Part shown: one piece after another, positions 33,122-42,461 of the stretch
Numbering within the stretch: the first letter of the stretch is position 1
Layout of the letters: each line of letters begins with the position of its first letter
Assembly: GCA_910587705.1 (NCBI GenBank)
Contig: CAJUMX010000003.1
Span: 124,001 to 188,000, forward strand
DNA length: 64,000 nucleotides
Reading direction: 5' to 3'
DNA from: an uncultured Oscillibacter sp.
GTDB taxonomy: Bacteria; Bacillota; Clostridia; Oscillospirales; Oscillospiraceae
The notes under the pieces: generated by a model
Database searches by the model: none
Seen by the model: the letters and a program-made list of their open reading frames with translations, nothing else
Told to the model about the DNA's origin: nothing
Program-made: the position numbers and the translations under genes

Positions 33122-34009
33122 TTATTCCGTCGGGACAACGGCCTCCCGGAGCCGGAGAGCCCCGTCCTCCAGGAGATACCGTCCCAGGGGCTTCCCGTCC
33201 TCTCCCAGGAGGGCGTTTCCCTCCCCGTCCGCCGGGACAAAGCCCACTTCCTCCAGGAAAGTCACGCCCTTGGGAGGATCGGGCCACACGGCCAGGAAGT
33301 ACCGCCAGTAGCGCCCCTCGGAATCCCGGTCGTAGAGGGACCACCCGGCCTCGCCGTGGTTGTAGAATTCCACGGCCTCCCCCTGGCCGTCGCCGTCCAG
33401 GTCCAGGACCTGGGCGCGCTCACTGCTACCCACGTCAAAGAGAAACTCCGCCCCTTCGGCAGCGGCGGCGAAATACCAGCTCGTCACCGCTGCCGCGCCG
33501 CTGACGAGGGAGATCTGCCAGCCCTCATGCCCCAGGATGTCCGGGACCCGCTCCGCCGTGTCCAAGCCGAAATTCCCCACATAGTGGTTATACTCCGACA
33601 GGCGGCCCAGGACGGTCCAGTCCGTGTCCGGGGTCCGGGTGAGGGCATAGACGTCGTAAAAGACGGTCCCGTTATCCGGGACCGGATTGGCCCGGCGAAT
33701 CTCCAGCTCCACGCCGGAGTCCAGCCGATCCGAAAACGCCACGTCCTCCGAGGCTAGGGCTGCGTCCGGGGCCCCTGCCTCCAGGGCTGAAGGTGGTTCT
33801 TCACTGGCTTCCAGGGGGATAACCTGGGGAGGTCCGCTCTTCGGTTCCTCTGGTTCAGGGGTCTCCTGGGTCTCCAGGACCTCTGTACGGGGCGAAGCTT
33901 CCGGCTCCGGGGCGGGCTCCTGCCTGGGGGCGGAGCAGGATGTCAGCGCCAGAGCCGCGCACAAACCCAGCCCCCAAAGCACAAAACCCGCTTTCCCGAG
34001 GTCAGTCAT
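33122..34009 (-). CDS. Lipoprotein of unknown function
   Basis: A 295-aa protein with a lipoprotein signal (LALTSC, lipid cysteine near 25), a Pro/Glu-rich linker to about 75, and an exposed domain with a calcium-type DLDGDGQGEAVEF loop near 200. The start at 34009 overlaps the upstream aldo/keto reductase by 8 bp, so the two are coupled. It resembles in plan the lipoprotein at 36447-37409 (signal, acidic linker, DxDxDG loop), but I cannot name the family. Confidence 0.75.
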   Translation of the reverse strand: MTDLGKAGFVLWGLGLCAALALTSCSAPRQEPAPEPEASPRTEVLETQETPEPEEPKSGPPQVIPLEASEEPPSALEAGAPDAALASEDVAFSDRLDSGVELEIRRANPVPDNGTVFYDVYALTRTPDTDWTVLGRLSEYNHYVGNFGLDTAERVPDILGHEGWQISLVSGAAAVTSWYFAAAAEGAEFLFDVGSSERAQVLDLDGDGQGEAVEFYNHGEAGWSLYDRDSEGRYWRYFLAVWPDPPKGVTFLEEVGFVPADGEGNALLGEDGKPLGRYLLEDGALRLREAVVPTE

Positions 34010-35027
34010 TGTGGTGCTGGGCGTAGAACTGGTCGTAATCCCGCAGCATCTCCACCAGCAGGTTCGGCGTGTCCAGCCCGTAGGGGCAGCGGCTCTTGCA
34101 GTCGCCGCAGTGGACGCAGTTTTCAATCTGGTGCATCTTCTCGTGCCAGGCGTCCGTCATGTACTGCTGGTACGGCGAGCGCCGCAGCAGGGCGGACATC
34201 CGGGCCGCCTGGGGAATGTCAATCCCGGCGGCGCAGGGGAGGCAGTAGCCGCAGGAGCGGCAGAAGCTTCCCGCCAGATCCTTCCGGTCCGCCTCGATAA
34301 CGGCCCGGAGCTCCGCCGTCATATGGGGGTCCCGCTCCGTCAGCTCCAGCCACTGGTCCAGCTCCCACTCGTGCTGGATGCCCCAGATGGGCACCACGTT
34401 GGGATACTCCCGCATGAAGGCGTAGCAGGCCTCGGCGTTGTTCAAAAGGCCGCCGGAGAGGCCCTTCATGGCGATATAGCCCATGTCCGCCTTGGCGCAG
34501 TCCTCCACCAGCCCCAGCTCCTTCTCGGTGGTGAGGTAGCAGAAGGGGAATTGCAGGGTCTCGAAGTTCCCGGACCGGATAGCCTCCTGGGCGACGAACA
34601 GGCGGTGGTTCGTGATGCCGATGTGCCGGATATAGCCCTTTTCCTTCATCTCCAAAGCGGCGGCAAAGGGGCCGTCGGGGTCGTTTATATCCGGCAGCTT
34701 GGCGGGGTTGTGGAACTGGAAGAGGTCGATGTAGTCCGTCCGCAGGGAGCGGAGGCTCTGCTCGATGTGGCTAAGGACGGTTTTTTTGTCCCCGCCGCCG
34801 CTTTTGGTGGAGATGACGACATTCTGCCGGAGGCCCTCCAGGGCCTCGCCCAATTTCTCCTCGCTGTCGGTGTACATATTGGCGGTGTCAAAGTAGTTGA
34901 TTCCGCCGTCCACGGCCCGACGGACCAGCTTCACCGCCTCGGCCGTGGAAATCCGCTGGATGGGCAGAGCGCCAAAGGCCGTCTTTGTCACCAGCAGTTC
35001 CGTCCGCCCCAGTCTCACTTTTTCCAT
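34002..35027 (-). CDS. Aldo/keto reductase with C-terminal [4Fe-4S] domain
   Basis: A 341-aa oxidoreductase. The TIM-barrel AKR part (1-235) has GLRQNVVISTKSGG and the YIDLFQFHNPAKLP and HIGITNHRL motifs; the C-terminal part has CRSCGYCLPCAAGIDIP and CVHCGDCKSRCPYG, two ferredoxin-type cysteine groups. Such proteins are common in anaerobic Firmicutes, with unknown physiological substrate. The downstream lipoprotein overlaps its stop. Confidence 0.87.
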   Translation of the reverse strand: MEKVRLGRTELLVTKTAFGALPIQRISTAEAVKLVRRAVDGGINYFDTANMYTDSEEKLGEALEGLRQNVVISTKSGGGDKKTVLSHIEQSLRSLRTDYIDLFQFHNPAKLPDINDPDGPFAAALEMKEKGYIRHIGITNHRLFVAQEAIRSGNFETLQFPFCYLTTEKELGLVEDCAKADMGYIAMKGLSGGLLNNAEACYAFMREYPNVVPIWGIQHEWELDQWLELTERDPHMTAELRAVIEADRKDLAGSFCRSCGYCLPCAAGIDIPQAARMSALLRRSPYQQYMTDAWHEKMHQIENCVHCGDCKSRCPYGLDTPNLLVEMLRDYDQFYAQHHND

Positions 35028-35111
35028 AAAGTCCTCCTATTTGTCATGGGGCCAGGGACAAAACGCCCCCGGCCCCAGTCTGTATGTAGTTTCCCCGCCG
35101 GTTTTTCCGGA

Positions 35112-36122
35112 TTAGAAATCCGGCCCGCAGCTGTTGGTCAGGGCCTCCAGAATCTGGTAGCGGTCCATCTGGAAGCTCTTGGTCATGGCCAGGGCCTCCT
35201 CCATCTCCATGTCCGCCAGAAGGCCGTTGCGAATACCGATGATCTGGTTTCCCGTGCCCTCCGCCAGGACCTTCACCGCCTCATAGCCCATGCGGCTGGC
35301 GGTCTCCCGGTCCCGGGCGGTGGGGGAACCGCCCCGCTGAATGTGGCCCAGCACCGTCACCCGGGGGTCGATGCCCAGCTCGTCGTGGATGCGCTGGCTG
35401 ATTTCGATGGCGCTGCCCGCGCCCTCGGCCACCACCACCATGTAATGGGTGGTCCCCGCCAGGCGGGCCCGGCGGATTTTCTCCACAATGTCCTTTTCAA
35501 AGTCCGGCTCCCGCTCGGGGATCAGCACGGCGGTGGCGCCCACGGAAATGCCCACGTACAGGGCCAGGTAGCCCGCGTGGCGGCCCATAACCTCCACCAC
35601 GGAGCAGCGCTCGTGGGACTGCATGGTGTCCCGGAGCTTGTCGATGCACTCAATGGCCGTGTTGCAGGCGGAGTCAAAGCCTATGGTATAGTGGGAGCAT
35701 CCGATATCATTGTCGATGGTGGCGGGGATGCCCACCACCCGGAGGTTCATGCCGTCCTTGGCGGCCTGGCGGGAGATGGCCAGGGCCCCCCGGAAGGTGC
35801 CGTCGCCGCCGATGGCCACAATGCCGTCCAGCCCCAGCAGGCGGCAGGTGGCCAGGGCCTTGGCCCGGCCCGCCTCCTCCATGAACTCCAGGCTCCGGGC
35901 GGTGTAGAGCATGGTGCCGCCCTTGTTGATAATATGGCTGACGCTGGAGGAGGTCAGGGGCACAAAGTCGCTGGTGATCAGGCCGTTCCAGCCCCGGCGG
36001 ATGCCGATGCAGCTGATGCCCCGGGAAATGGAAGCCCGGACCACCGCCCGCACCGCCGCGTTCATGCCCGGCGCGTCGCCGCCGCTGGTGAGAACGCCGA
36101 TTCTCTTTACCTTCTTTTCCAT
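35112..36122 (-). CDS. pfkA: 6-phosphofructokinase
   Basis: A 336-aa glycolytic kinase. The N-terminal IGVLTSGGDAPGMNAAVR, nucleotide-site GGDGTF at 105-110 and catalytic PATIDNDI at 133-140 are all intact, as is MGRHAGYLAL. It phosphorylates fructose 6-phosphate; ATP use is likely. The start at 36122 is set by a GGAGG site. It is followed by the AKR gene but with a separate 84-bp gap. Confidence 0.93.
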   Translation of the reverse strand: MEKKVKRIGVLTSGGDAPGMNAAVRAVVRASISRGISCIGIRRGWNGLITSDFVPLTSSSVSHIINKGGTMLYTARSLEFMEEAGRAKALATCRLLGLDGIVAIGGDGTFRGALAISRQAAKDGMNLRVVGIPATIDNDIGCSHYTIGFDSACNTAIECIDKLRDTMQSHERCSVVEVMGRHAGYLALYVGISVGATAVLIPEREPDFEKDIVEKIRRARLAGTTHYMVVVAEGAGSAIEISQRIHDELGIDPRVTVLGHIQRGGSPTARDRETASRMGYEAVKVLAEGTGNQIIGIRNGLLADMEMEEALAMTKSFQMDRYQILEALTNSCGPDF

Positions 36123-36269
36123 AAGAAAACCCTCCTGACGATTTTCCACCGGCCCGGACCCGAGCCGATTTTTTCCTGTATAACATGATACCGCCAGCGG
36201 GGCGGGATGTCAAGCTGGGTTTGATTTCCAGAGGTTAAGCTGGAGCGGAGCTTACACGCTCTTTCCGGA

Positions 36270-36365
36270 CACCCTCCCTGTGGGACCTGACCCCTGGTCA
36301 AGCCATTTCCCAGGAGCTGCCACGCTTCCGGGGAAATGGTCCGGTCAGGGGACCGGACCCTACAA
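36270..36365. repeat. REP-like palindromic intergenic element
   Basis: GCCATTTCCC and GGGAAATGGT arms are nested in a longer imperfect inverted repeat (GACCTGACCCCTGGTC with GGTCAGGGGACC). A related GGCCTGACCAGGGAGTCAGGCC hairpin occurs at 24013-24034. The remaining gap 36123-36446 shows no gene. Confidence 0.6.
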
Positions 36366-36446
36366 AAACTGTCACTTTTTTGTTACCACTTCCGGGAAGA
36401 AACCTGCTATATTGGGTTTGAAAATCTCTGCGGGAAAGGATATCGA

Positions 36447-37409
36447 ATGATGCGCCGTGTGCTGATTTTGCTGCTGGTCTTGCTGATGCTGCCCGCCTGC
36501 GCCGCCCCGGCGGAGGTGGAGGATGCCCCGCTCCAGGAGACCCCGGAGGAGCCCGCCCCGGCGGAAGCCTCCCCGGAGGAGGTCCCTGTGGAGGAGGTCC
36601 CCTCGGAGGACCATGTGCTTTTAACCCTGGAGGCCCCCCTGGCGGACGGGCGGACCCTGACCCTGGAGGCCGTGGGGAAGCGGCTGGACGAATACAGCGT
36701 CGGCGTCCGGGAGGTCCGGGTGTACGATGGGGACGCGCTGATTCAGACCATCCTGAGCCGGGAGGTCATCGAGGACTTTTGGGGCGACAGCGACGGGGGG
36801 ATCGTCAGCGAATATACCCAATGCTGGAATGCGGAGGACTCCATGACGGCGGCGGATATGAACTTCGACGGGAACACAGACCTTGGTCTCTTCGCGTTCT
36901 CCCCCAACAATACGATTCCCTTCTACTTCTGGACATGGGACCCGGAAGCCGAGCAGTACCGCTACGCCTTCACCCTGCAAGGCCCGGCGGTCCGCCCGGA
37001 GGCGCAGGAGGCCACCGCTGAGTATAAATCCGGCTCCGCCGGGTCTCAGTGGATCACGGAGGTCTACAAGCCCGATAAGAACGGGGACCTGTATTTAGTC
37101 CGGGTGGAGCGGGACACCTGCGACTTCGAGCCCGAGCCCCCCAGTTACCTGGACTTTGACAGGGGATGGGCCCATGAGATTTGGCTCCCGCCGCAGGAAG
37201 CGGAGCCTATCCGCCCCGATGAGGGCCACGGGATCCTGGAGGAGGAGTTTGTCCTCATTTACCGGGAGGTCCCCGTCTATGAGGCCGATGAAACCAATCC
37301 AGGTAGCGGAGAGGGCACAGTCTCCCATTTCACGGAAATCTGGGAGCTGAAAGACGGCGAATTAAAACTGACCAGCCGGGAGGAGTACACCCATGAAAAC
37401 CACCAATGA
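36447..37409 (+). CDS. Lipoprotein of unknown function with DxDG loop
   Basis: A 320-aa lipoprotein with signal MMRRVLILLLVLLMLPAC (lipid cysteine C18), a Pro/Glu-rich linker to about 52, and a beta-rich domain with DMNFDGNTDLGLF near 137-149, a calcium-binding-like loop. It starts at tandem ATGs after a GGGAAAGGA site and overlaps the downstream HTH gene by 17 bp. No family recognised. Confidence 0.75.
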   Translation: MMRRVLILLLVLLMLPACAAPAEVEDAPLQETPEEPAPAEASPEEVPVEEVPSEDHVLLTLEAPLADGRTLTLEAVGKRLDEYSVGVREVRVYDGDALIQTILSREVIEDFWGDSDGGIVSEYTQCWNAEDSMTAADMNFDGNTDLGLFAFSPNNTIPFYFWTWDPEAEQYRYAFTLQGPAVRPEAQEATAEYKSGSAGSQWITEVYKPDKNGDLYLVRVERDTCDFEPEPPSYLDFDRGWAHEIWLPPQEAEPIRPDEGHGILEEEFVLIYREVPVYEADETNPGSGEGTVSHFTEIWELKDGELKLTSREEYTHENHQ

Positions 37410-37749
37410 CCTGCGCCTCACCGTCACCCTCCGCCTTCTGGACGGAGAGGGCCAGCGGCGCTTCGGGCCGGGCGTTGCCGCTCTGCTTGCCGAGGTCCGG
37501 GAAAAGCACTCCCTCCGGGCGGCGGCAGGGTCCATGGGCATGGCCTATTCCAAGGCCTGGCGCATCATCCGCACTGCCGAGGAGGCCATGGGCTGCAAGC
37601 TGCTAGCCTCCACCATCGGGGGCCGCCACGGCGGCGGAGCGGCGCTGACGGAGGAGGCGGAGGCTTTGCTTGCCGCCTATCAGGCCCTCCGGGAGGAGGT
37701 GTCCGCGTATGCCCAAGAGCGGTTCCGGGAGCGTTTCCGGGACCTTTGA
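37393..37749 (+). CDS. ModE-N-like winged-helix regulator
   Basis: A 118-aa DNA-binding protein with only the LysR/ModE-type wHTH: LLAEVREKHSLRAAAGSMGMAYSKAWRII (about 31-59) and a GGRHGGGAALTEEAEALL wing. No molybdate-binding domain follows, as in many short ModE-N proteins of anaerobes. It overlaps the lipoprotein gene and is 51 bp before a cysteine-rich gene. A role in metal or molybdenum control is possible. Confidence 0.8.
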   Translation: MKTTNDLRLTVTLRLLDGEGQRRFGPGVAALLAEVREKHSLRAAAGSMGMAYSKAWRIIRTAEEAMGCKLLASTIGGRHGGGAALTEEAEALLAAYQALREEVSAYAQERFRERFRDL

Positions 37750-37800
37750 GGGGCCTTGCGCATAGGATGGAGTACATCCAATGTGATAGGAGGTCCCCTT

Positions 37801-38073
37801 ATGGAATCTGTTTGCAATGAGTGCGCCCAGGAGATGGAGTGCCGGGAGCCTGTGGTTATGCGCGCCCGCATCCTGCGGGTAAACTGCTGCGACCTGCTGG
37901 TTTGCGACCTGTGCGGCTGCCAGGAAGTGCTGGTCCATACCAACGAAGCCTGCTGCTTCCGTCCGGGCGAGTGCGTCTGCATCGAGTACAGCGGCGCCAT
38001 GACCATGAGCCTCCCGCCCCAGATCAGCGCGGAGTGTATCAAGCGCATCCCCTGCGGCGGATGCTGCTGTTAA
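37801..38073 (+). CDS. Very cysteine-rich small protein (90 aa)
   Basis: Seventeen of 90 residues are cysteine (5, 8, 14, 29, 30, 35, 38, 40, 51, 52, 58, 60, 79, 85, 88-90), arranged in CxxC, CC, CxC and a terminal CGGCCC. No signal peptide. The ATG at 37801 follows AGGAGGT. I do not recognise the family; metal or Fe-S binding is the natural guess, and it sits next to a ModE-like regulator. Confidence 0.75.
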   Translation: MESVCNECAQEMECREPVVMRARILRVNCCDLLVCDLCGCQEVLVHTNEACCFRPGECVCIEYSGAMTMSLPPQISAECIKRIPCGGCCC

Positions 38074-38081
38074 GAATAAAC

Positions 38082-38118
38082 GCGCCGGAGGGCAATCCTC
38101 CGGCGCATCTCTTTTTTA
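38082..38118. terminator. Bidirectional terminator between the Cys-rich gene and pcrA
   Basis: A perfect 10-bp GCGCCGGAGG stem with a GCAAT loop and T-run on the plus side; the convergent pcrA gene ends inside its 3' flank. Confidence 0.8.
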
Positions 38119-40566
38119 TGGGTCCAGCTTCTTCAAATGCTTCGCCGCCGCCTTCAGCATCAGCTTCTTCTGCCCCGCGCCCGCAAAGTCCACCTGGACC
38201 AGGGCGTCGCCCCCCATGGGCTGGACAGACAGCACCGTGCCCTCGCCAAAGACGCCGTGGGCAATCCGGTCCCCCTTGCTCAAAGCCATGGGCGGCGGGG
38301 CGGTCTGGCTCACCGCCGTCCGGCGGGCCTCCTGATAGGCGGGCCGGGCCGGGCGGGCGTAGACCGGGGCGGAGGGCCGGGCCCCTTCGCCATCCCCCCC
38401 GAAGCTGCCGTATCCGCCGCCATAGGCGGAGCCGCCAAAGCTCCCGCCGGGCCGGAGGTCCTTCCCCTCCCAGTCTCGGTTTTCCTCCGGAATCTCCTCC
38501 AGGAAGCGGGAGAGGCGGTTGCTGGCGGTTTTGCCATACAGCATCCGCTGGCGGGCGTTGGTCAGGGTCAGACGCTGCTTGGCCCGGGTCATGGCCACAT
38601 AGCACAGCCGCCGCTCCTCCTCCAGCTCGTCCTCCTGAAACTGGGCGGAATTGCCGGGGAAGATGCCCTCCTCCAGGCCCACCACGTACACCAGGGGGAA
38701 CTCCAGGCCCTTGGCGGCGTGAATCGTCATCATGGTTACGCAGTCGTCGCTTCCTTCCAGGGAGTCCAGGTCCGTGTACAGGGCGATCTCGTTCAGAAAG
38801 CCGGAAAGCGTGGCGTCCTCCGGCTGGCGGTCCAGGAAGCCCAGGATGTTGGACTTCAATTCCTCCACGTTTTCCAGGCGGCCCCGGCTCTCCATGTCGT
38901 TCTTGTCTCTTAGCGCCTGGGTATAGCCGGTCTGCTCACACACCGCGTCATAGAACTCCGGCAGAGCCAGGCTCCCCCCCGCCCGGCGGAGGCCGTCGAT
39001 GAGGTCCGCGAACTGGAGGAGCTTTTTCGCCGGGGTTTTCAGCTCCGGGAAGAGGTCCGCGTTGCGGCAGATTTCATACAGGGACGCACCCTGCTGCTCC
39101 GCCAGCAGGGCCACCTTGTCCATGGTGGTGCCGCCGATGCCCCGGGCGGGGTTGTTGATAATGCGCCGGAGCCGGAGGTCGTCCAAGGGGTTGTTCAAAA
39201 CACACAGGTAGGCCAGCATGTCCTTCACCTCCGCTCGGTCGAAGAACTTCATGCCTCCCACCACCTTATAGGGCACGCCGCTGCGCTTCATGGCGTATTC
39301 CAAGGCGTTGGACTGGGCGTTCATCCGGTAGAGGACGGCGGCGTCCTGGAAACGCGCCCCCTTGCCCACCTCGGACAGGATGTCCCCCACCACGAAGGCG
39401 GCCTCGTCGCTCTCGCTTAAGGTGGTGCGGACGCGGACCTTCTCCCCGCCGCCGTTCTGGGTCCAGAGGGTTTTGCCCTTGCGGCCCGTGTTGTTTTGGA
39501 TGACGGCGTTGGCGGCGTCCAGGATGTTCTGGGTGGAGCGGTAGTTCTGCTCCAAGCGGATGGTCCGGGCGTCCTCATACTGATCCTCAAAGCGCAGGAT
39601 GTTCTCGATGTTGGCCCCCCGGAAGCGGTAGATGGACTGGTCGTCGTCGCCTACCACGCAGAGGTTCCGGTGCCCCCCCGCCAGGAGGCTGGTGAGGAGA
39701 TATTGGAGGTGGTTCGTATCCTGGTATTCGTCCACCAGCACGTAGCGGAATTTCCTCTGATAGTACTCCAGCACCTCCCGCTCCTGTTTTAGCAGGGTGA
39801 CGGTGTGGTAGATGATGTCGTCGAAGTCCAGGGCGCTGGCGGCGGCCAGCTTCTTTTGGTAGGCGGCATAGACCTTGGCGATGCGGCCCATCCGCCAGTC
39901 GGTCTCGGCGCTGTGCCGCCGGGCAAACTTCTCCGGGCCCAAGTATTGGTCCTTGGCGGCGCTGATGACGGAGAGGACGCTTTTGGGCGGAAACACCTTG
40001 TCGTCCAGGTTCAGCTCCTTCAAAACGTCCTTCACCACCCGGCGGGAGTCGTCGGTGTCGTAGATGGTGAAGTCCTTGGCAAAGCCCAGCCGGTCAATGT
40101 CCCGCCGGAGGATGCGAACGCAGGCGGAGTGGAAGGTGGAGGCCCACACGTCGTTGGCCTCCGGCCCCAGGCGGGCGGCCAGACGCTCCTTCAATTCCCC
40201 CGCCGCCTTGTTGGTGAAGGTGATGGCGATGATCTCCCAGGGCCGGGGCGGGTCCACGGCGCACAGCCGCCGGGCCCGGTCGAAATCCAGGGGAGAGGGG
40301 TCCTCTGGGAAGGCTTCCAGGAAGGCCAGGTCCTCCTCTGACACGCTCTCCGGGACGAAGTCGGAGTCGCTGCCCCGGCCATAGGTCAACAGGTTGTAAA
40401 CCCGCTGAATTAGGACGGTGGTTTTGCCGCTGCCCGCCCCCGCCAGGAGGAGGAGGGGGCCCTCGGTGGTCATGGCCGCCTGGCGTTGGGCCTCGTTCAG
40501 CCGCCGGAGGTCCCCGGCGATGACCCGCCGCCGGGCGGCGATGTAGCGTTGGTTGAAGTCGTTCAT
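38116..40566 (-). CDS. pcrA: UvrD/PcrA-type DNA helicase
   Basis: An 816-aa superfamily 1 helicase. Walker A AGAGSGKT is at 42-49, motif II VDEYQDTNHLQ, motif III VGDDDQSIYRFRGA, and the C-terminal MTIHAAKGLEFPLVYVVGLEEG. The tail (about 690-816) is glycine-rich then has the GDRIAHGVFGEGTV PcrA C-terminal motif that binds RNA polymerase. Start is uncertain between 40566 (GGTGA 4 nt before) and 40593. Stand-alone gene. Confidence 0.92.
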   Translation of the reverse strand: MNDFNQRYIAARRRVIAGDLRRLNEAQRQAAMTTEGPLLLLAGAGSGKTTVLIQRVYNLLTYGRGSDSDFVPESVSEEDLAFLEAFPEDPSPLDFDRARRLCAVDPPRPWEIIAITFTNKAAGELKERLAARLGPEANDVWASTFHSACVRILRRDIDRLGFAKDFTIYDTDDSRRVVKDVLKELNLDDKVFPPKSVLSVISAAKDQYLGPEKFARRHSAETDWRMGRIAKVYAAYQKKLAAASALDFDDIIYHTVTLLKQEREVLEYYQRKFRYVLVDEYQDTNHLQYLLTSLLAGGHRNLCVVGDDDQSIYRFRGANIENILRFEDQYEDARTIRLEQNYRSTQNILDAANAVIQNNTGRKGKTLWTQNGGGEKVRVRTTLSESDEAAFVVGDILSEVGKGARFQDAAVLYRMNAQSNALEYAMKRSGVPYKVVGGMKFFDRAEVKDMLAYLCVLNNPLDDLRLRRIINNPARGIGGTTMDKVALLAEQQGASLYEICRNADLFPELKTPAKKLLQFADLIDGLRRAGGSLALPEFYDAVCEQTGYTQALRDKNDMESRGRLENVEELKSNILGFLDRQPEDATLSGFLNEIALYTDLDSLEGSDDCVTMMTIHAAKGLEFPLVYVVGLEEGIFPGNSAQFQEDELEEERRLCYVAMTRAKQRLTLTNARQRMLYGKTASNRLSRFLEEIPEENRDWEGKDLRPGGSFGGSAYGGGYGSFGGDGEGARPSAPVYARPARPAYQEARRTAVSQTAPPPMALSKGDRIAHGVFGEGTVLSVQPMGGDALVQVDFAGAGQKKLMLKAAAKHLKKLDP

Positions 40567-40657
40567 AGCGTCACCCGTTTCTATGTTGTTCATATGGAAT
40601 CCTGTCTATTTTAGGGCAAAATCCCCCCGGGGTCAAGAGCGGGGACGCGCCTAGCCG

Positions 40658-40691
40658 AAAAAACCGGGCGGACCCTTGGGTCCGCCCGGCG
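40658..40691 (-). terminator. Terminator of the 284-aa membrane protein gene
   Basis: A 12-bp CCGGGCGGACCC stem with six Ts on the minus strand, just after the stop at 40703. Confidence 0.85.
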
Positions 40692-40702
40692 TGCGCCTGG
40701 CC

Positions 40703-41557
40703 TCAAGCCTCCGGCATCTCCGGGGGCTGGTATCCCCGGAATACCTTGGCCGTCCGCCAGAGGCATACCATTTCCAGCACCGCCAAAACCAGCAGCCCGA
40801 GACTACAGGCCAAAACCAGCAGCAAGCCCAGAATGGGGATCATCAGCAGCAGCAAAATGGAGGCGGCTATCCCGCACATGTCCCAGACGGTGTACTTCCA
40901 GAGCCGCCGCCACTCCTCCGCCAGGGCGCTGTCCACTTCGCCCAGCGCCTGGGCGTGGGCGGAATAGGCGTGGTAATTCCGATAGAGCCCCAGGCCGATA
41001 ACCCCCAGGCCGATCACGGTCAGGGCCGGGTGTCCCTCCGAGAGGAACTGACTGGGGACATTCAGGACAACGATGGCAAGCTGGCACAGGGCGGCCGTGC
41101 GGTACCCCTGCCGCACCGGCCCCAGCTTCCAGAAAAAGAAGGCGGAGGCCAGGGCGCAGCCAAGGGTCAGCACCGTCCCCAAGCCGTTCATCCAGGGGAA
41201 AATCAGGCCCAGCAGAGCTGCCAGCAGTCCTCCCGCCTCCCGGGGTACCACCAGCCAGAACAGCAGCCACAGCCACTTTCCCAGAATGGGGGCCTGCTCC
41301 GCCAGAGTTTCCTGCCGGGCCCGCTCCGCCTCCCGGCGGCGAAGCTCCCGGGCGGGAACCTCGTCCCGTCCAGACCAGCGGGGGCAGCCGCTCACATGGC
41401 CGCAGGTATCGCAGCGCTGGTGCCCCTTTTCCCGGCAGCAGGCGGCGATTTCGCAGGGGCCGGAGAAACGCCGCCCCATCCCCTCCTCACAGCCAGCGCA
41501 ATGCAACCGCTCCTTCCAGTTACAGGATTCACAGTCTTTTCCGCAATAGCTTTCCAT
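40703..41557 (-). CDS. Membrane protein with N-terminal cysteine cluster
   Basis: A 284-aa protein. The first 60 residues hold eleven or so cysteines in CxxxC, CxxC and CC groups (YCGKDCESCNW, HCAGCEEG, CEIAACC, CDTCGHVSGC), like DUF3795-type metal-binding domains. Residues 92-275 carry about six membrane helices. GGAGG precedes the ATG. Function unknown. Confidence 0.75.
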   Translation of the reverse strand: MESYCGKDCESCNWKERLHCAGCEEGMGRRFSGPCEIAACCREKGHQRCDTCGHVSGCPRWSGRDEVPARELRRREAERARQETLAEQAPILGKWLWLLFWLVVPREAGGLLAALLGLIFPWMNGLGTVLTLGCALASAFFFWKLGPVRQGYRTAALCQLAIVVLNVPSQFLSEGHPALTVIGLGVIGLGLYRNYHAYSAHAQALGEVDSALAEEWRRLWKYTVWDMCGIAASILLLLMIPILGLLLVLACSLGLLVLAVLEMVCLWRTAKVFRGYQPPEMPEA

Positions 41558-41647
41558 AACCCGCGTCCTCCTTTTTTCTCCATTCTAACACGGAGACTGC
41601 CAAAATTTCGAGACAAAACGGTTACAGTTTTCCGCCCTTTGCGTATT

Positions 41648-41884
41648 TTATTTCGAGACCCGGGGATAGGGCGTTGGGTCGTCGGTCAGGCCCACCAGGT
41701 AATCAATGGAAACCCCGTAAAACTGGGCAATCCGCATGAGGATGCTTACCTTTGGTTCTCGAATGCCTAATTCATAGTTTTGATAGCTTCTCTCCGTGAT
41801 ATCACAATAAATAGCAACTTTTATTTGTGGCAGGCCAGTACTCTTCCGACACTTTTTCAACCTTTTCGGCAAGACATCTATCAT
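41648..41884 (-). CDS. Small XRE-family helix-turn-helix regulator
   Basis: A 78-aa DNA-binding protein: RLKKCRKSTGLPQIKVAIYCDITERSYQNYELGIREPKVSILMRIAQFYGVSIDYLVG is a full HTH_3 domain. It is more AT-rich than its neighbours. It is divergent from the 82-aa gene at 41989 across 104 bp and may control it. Confidence 0.85.
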   Translation of the reverse strand: MIDVLPKRLKKCRKSTGLPQIKVAIYCDITERSYQNYELGIREPKVSILMRIAQFYGVSIDYLVGLTDDPTPYPRVSK

Positions 41885-41988
41885 AATGATTCACCCACAT
41901 TTGTTATTGACAAAATTAGTATAGGCGAATACAATCAATGCAATACCAACTTTATTTCATAAACGATCGAGTGCATAAGGAGAACACC

Positions 41989-42237
41989 ATGGAACAAGAC
42001 CTATCAAAAGCCATGTACGAAAACGCCATCGGAATGCTGGTGATGAACTATATAGAATCCCTGGAGCCGGCCAAACTGCCGGCTTTGGCCGAGTCCAGCG
42101 CCCTGATGCTGATTGCCGAGATCAAGGCCATCTTGGACGACGACAGCCTGGAGGACACAACGTGCTTCTATCGGATCGATGCCCTGGTGGACGCCTTTTA
42201 TGCCCGGAACGTCCAAACCCCCCGGCACGATTGGTAG
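41989..42237 (+). CDS. Small acidic hypothetical protein (82 aa)
   Basis: A helical, acidic protein starting MEQDLSKAMYENAIG, with AAGGAG 6 nt before the ATG at 41989. Paired divergently with the XRE regulator. No recognised domain. Confidence 0.7.
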   Translation: MEQDLSKAMYENAIGMLVMNYIESLEPAKLPALAESSALMLIAEIKAILDDDSLEDTTCFYRIDALVDAFYARNVQTPRHDW

Positions 42238-42297
42238 GGGAAAAAAGCCCATAGGTTCTGCCTAGGGCGATTTTCCGGGAATTCTTCCAAGTTTTTA

Positions 42298-42327
42298 TTG
42301 ACACCCTTTCAAGGATTATGGTATACT
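42298..42327 (+). promoter_or_regulatory. Promoter of rpmH-rnpA
   Basis: TTGACA (42298-42303), 18-bp spacer, TATACT (42322-42327), with a leader of about 130 nt before rpmH. Confidence 0.8.
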
Positions 42328-42461
42328 GTCCCATGCGTCCCCGTGACGCTGTAAAATTGTCTGCCGCTCCGCCCGCCATGAAACGCCGGGCGGTGTTGGG
42401 AAAGCGCCGCCCCCCGGTCCTCCGGCGGGCGGACGGAATATGGACAGGAGGTGTCTTACGC

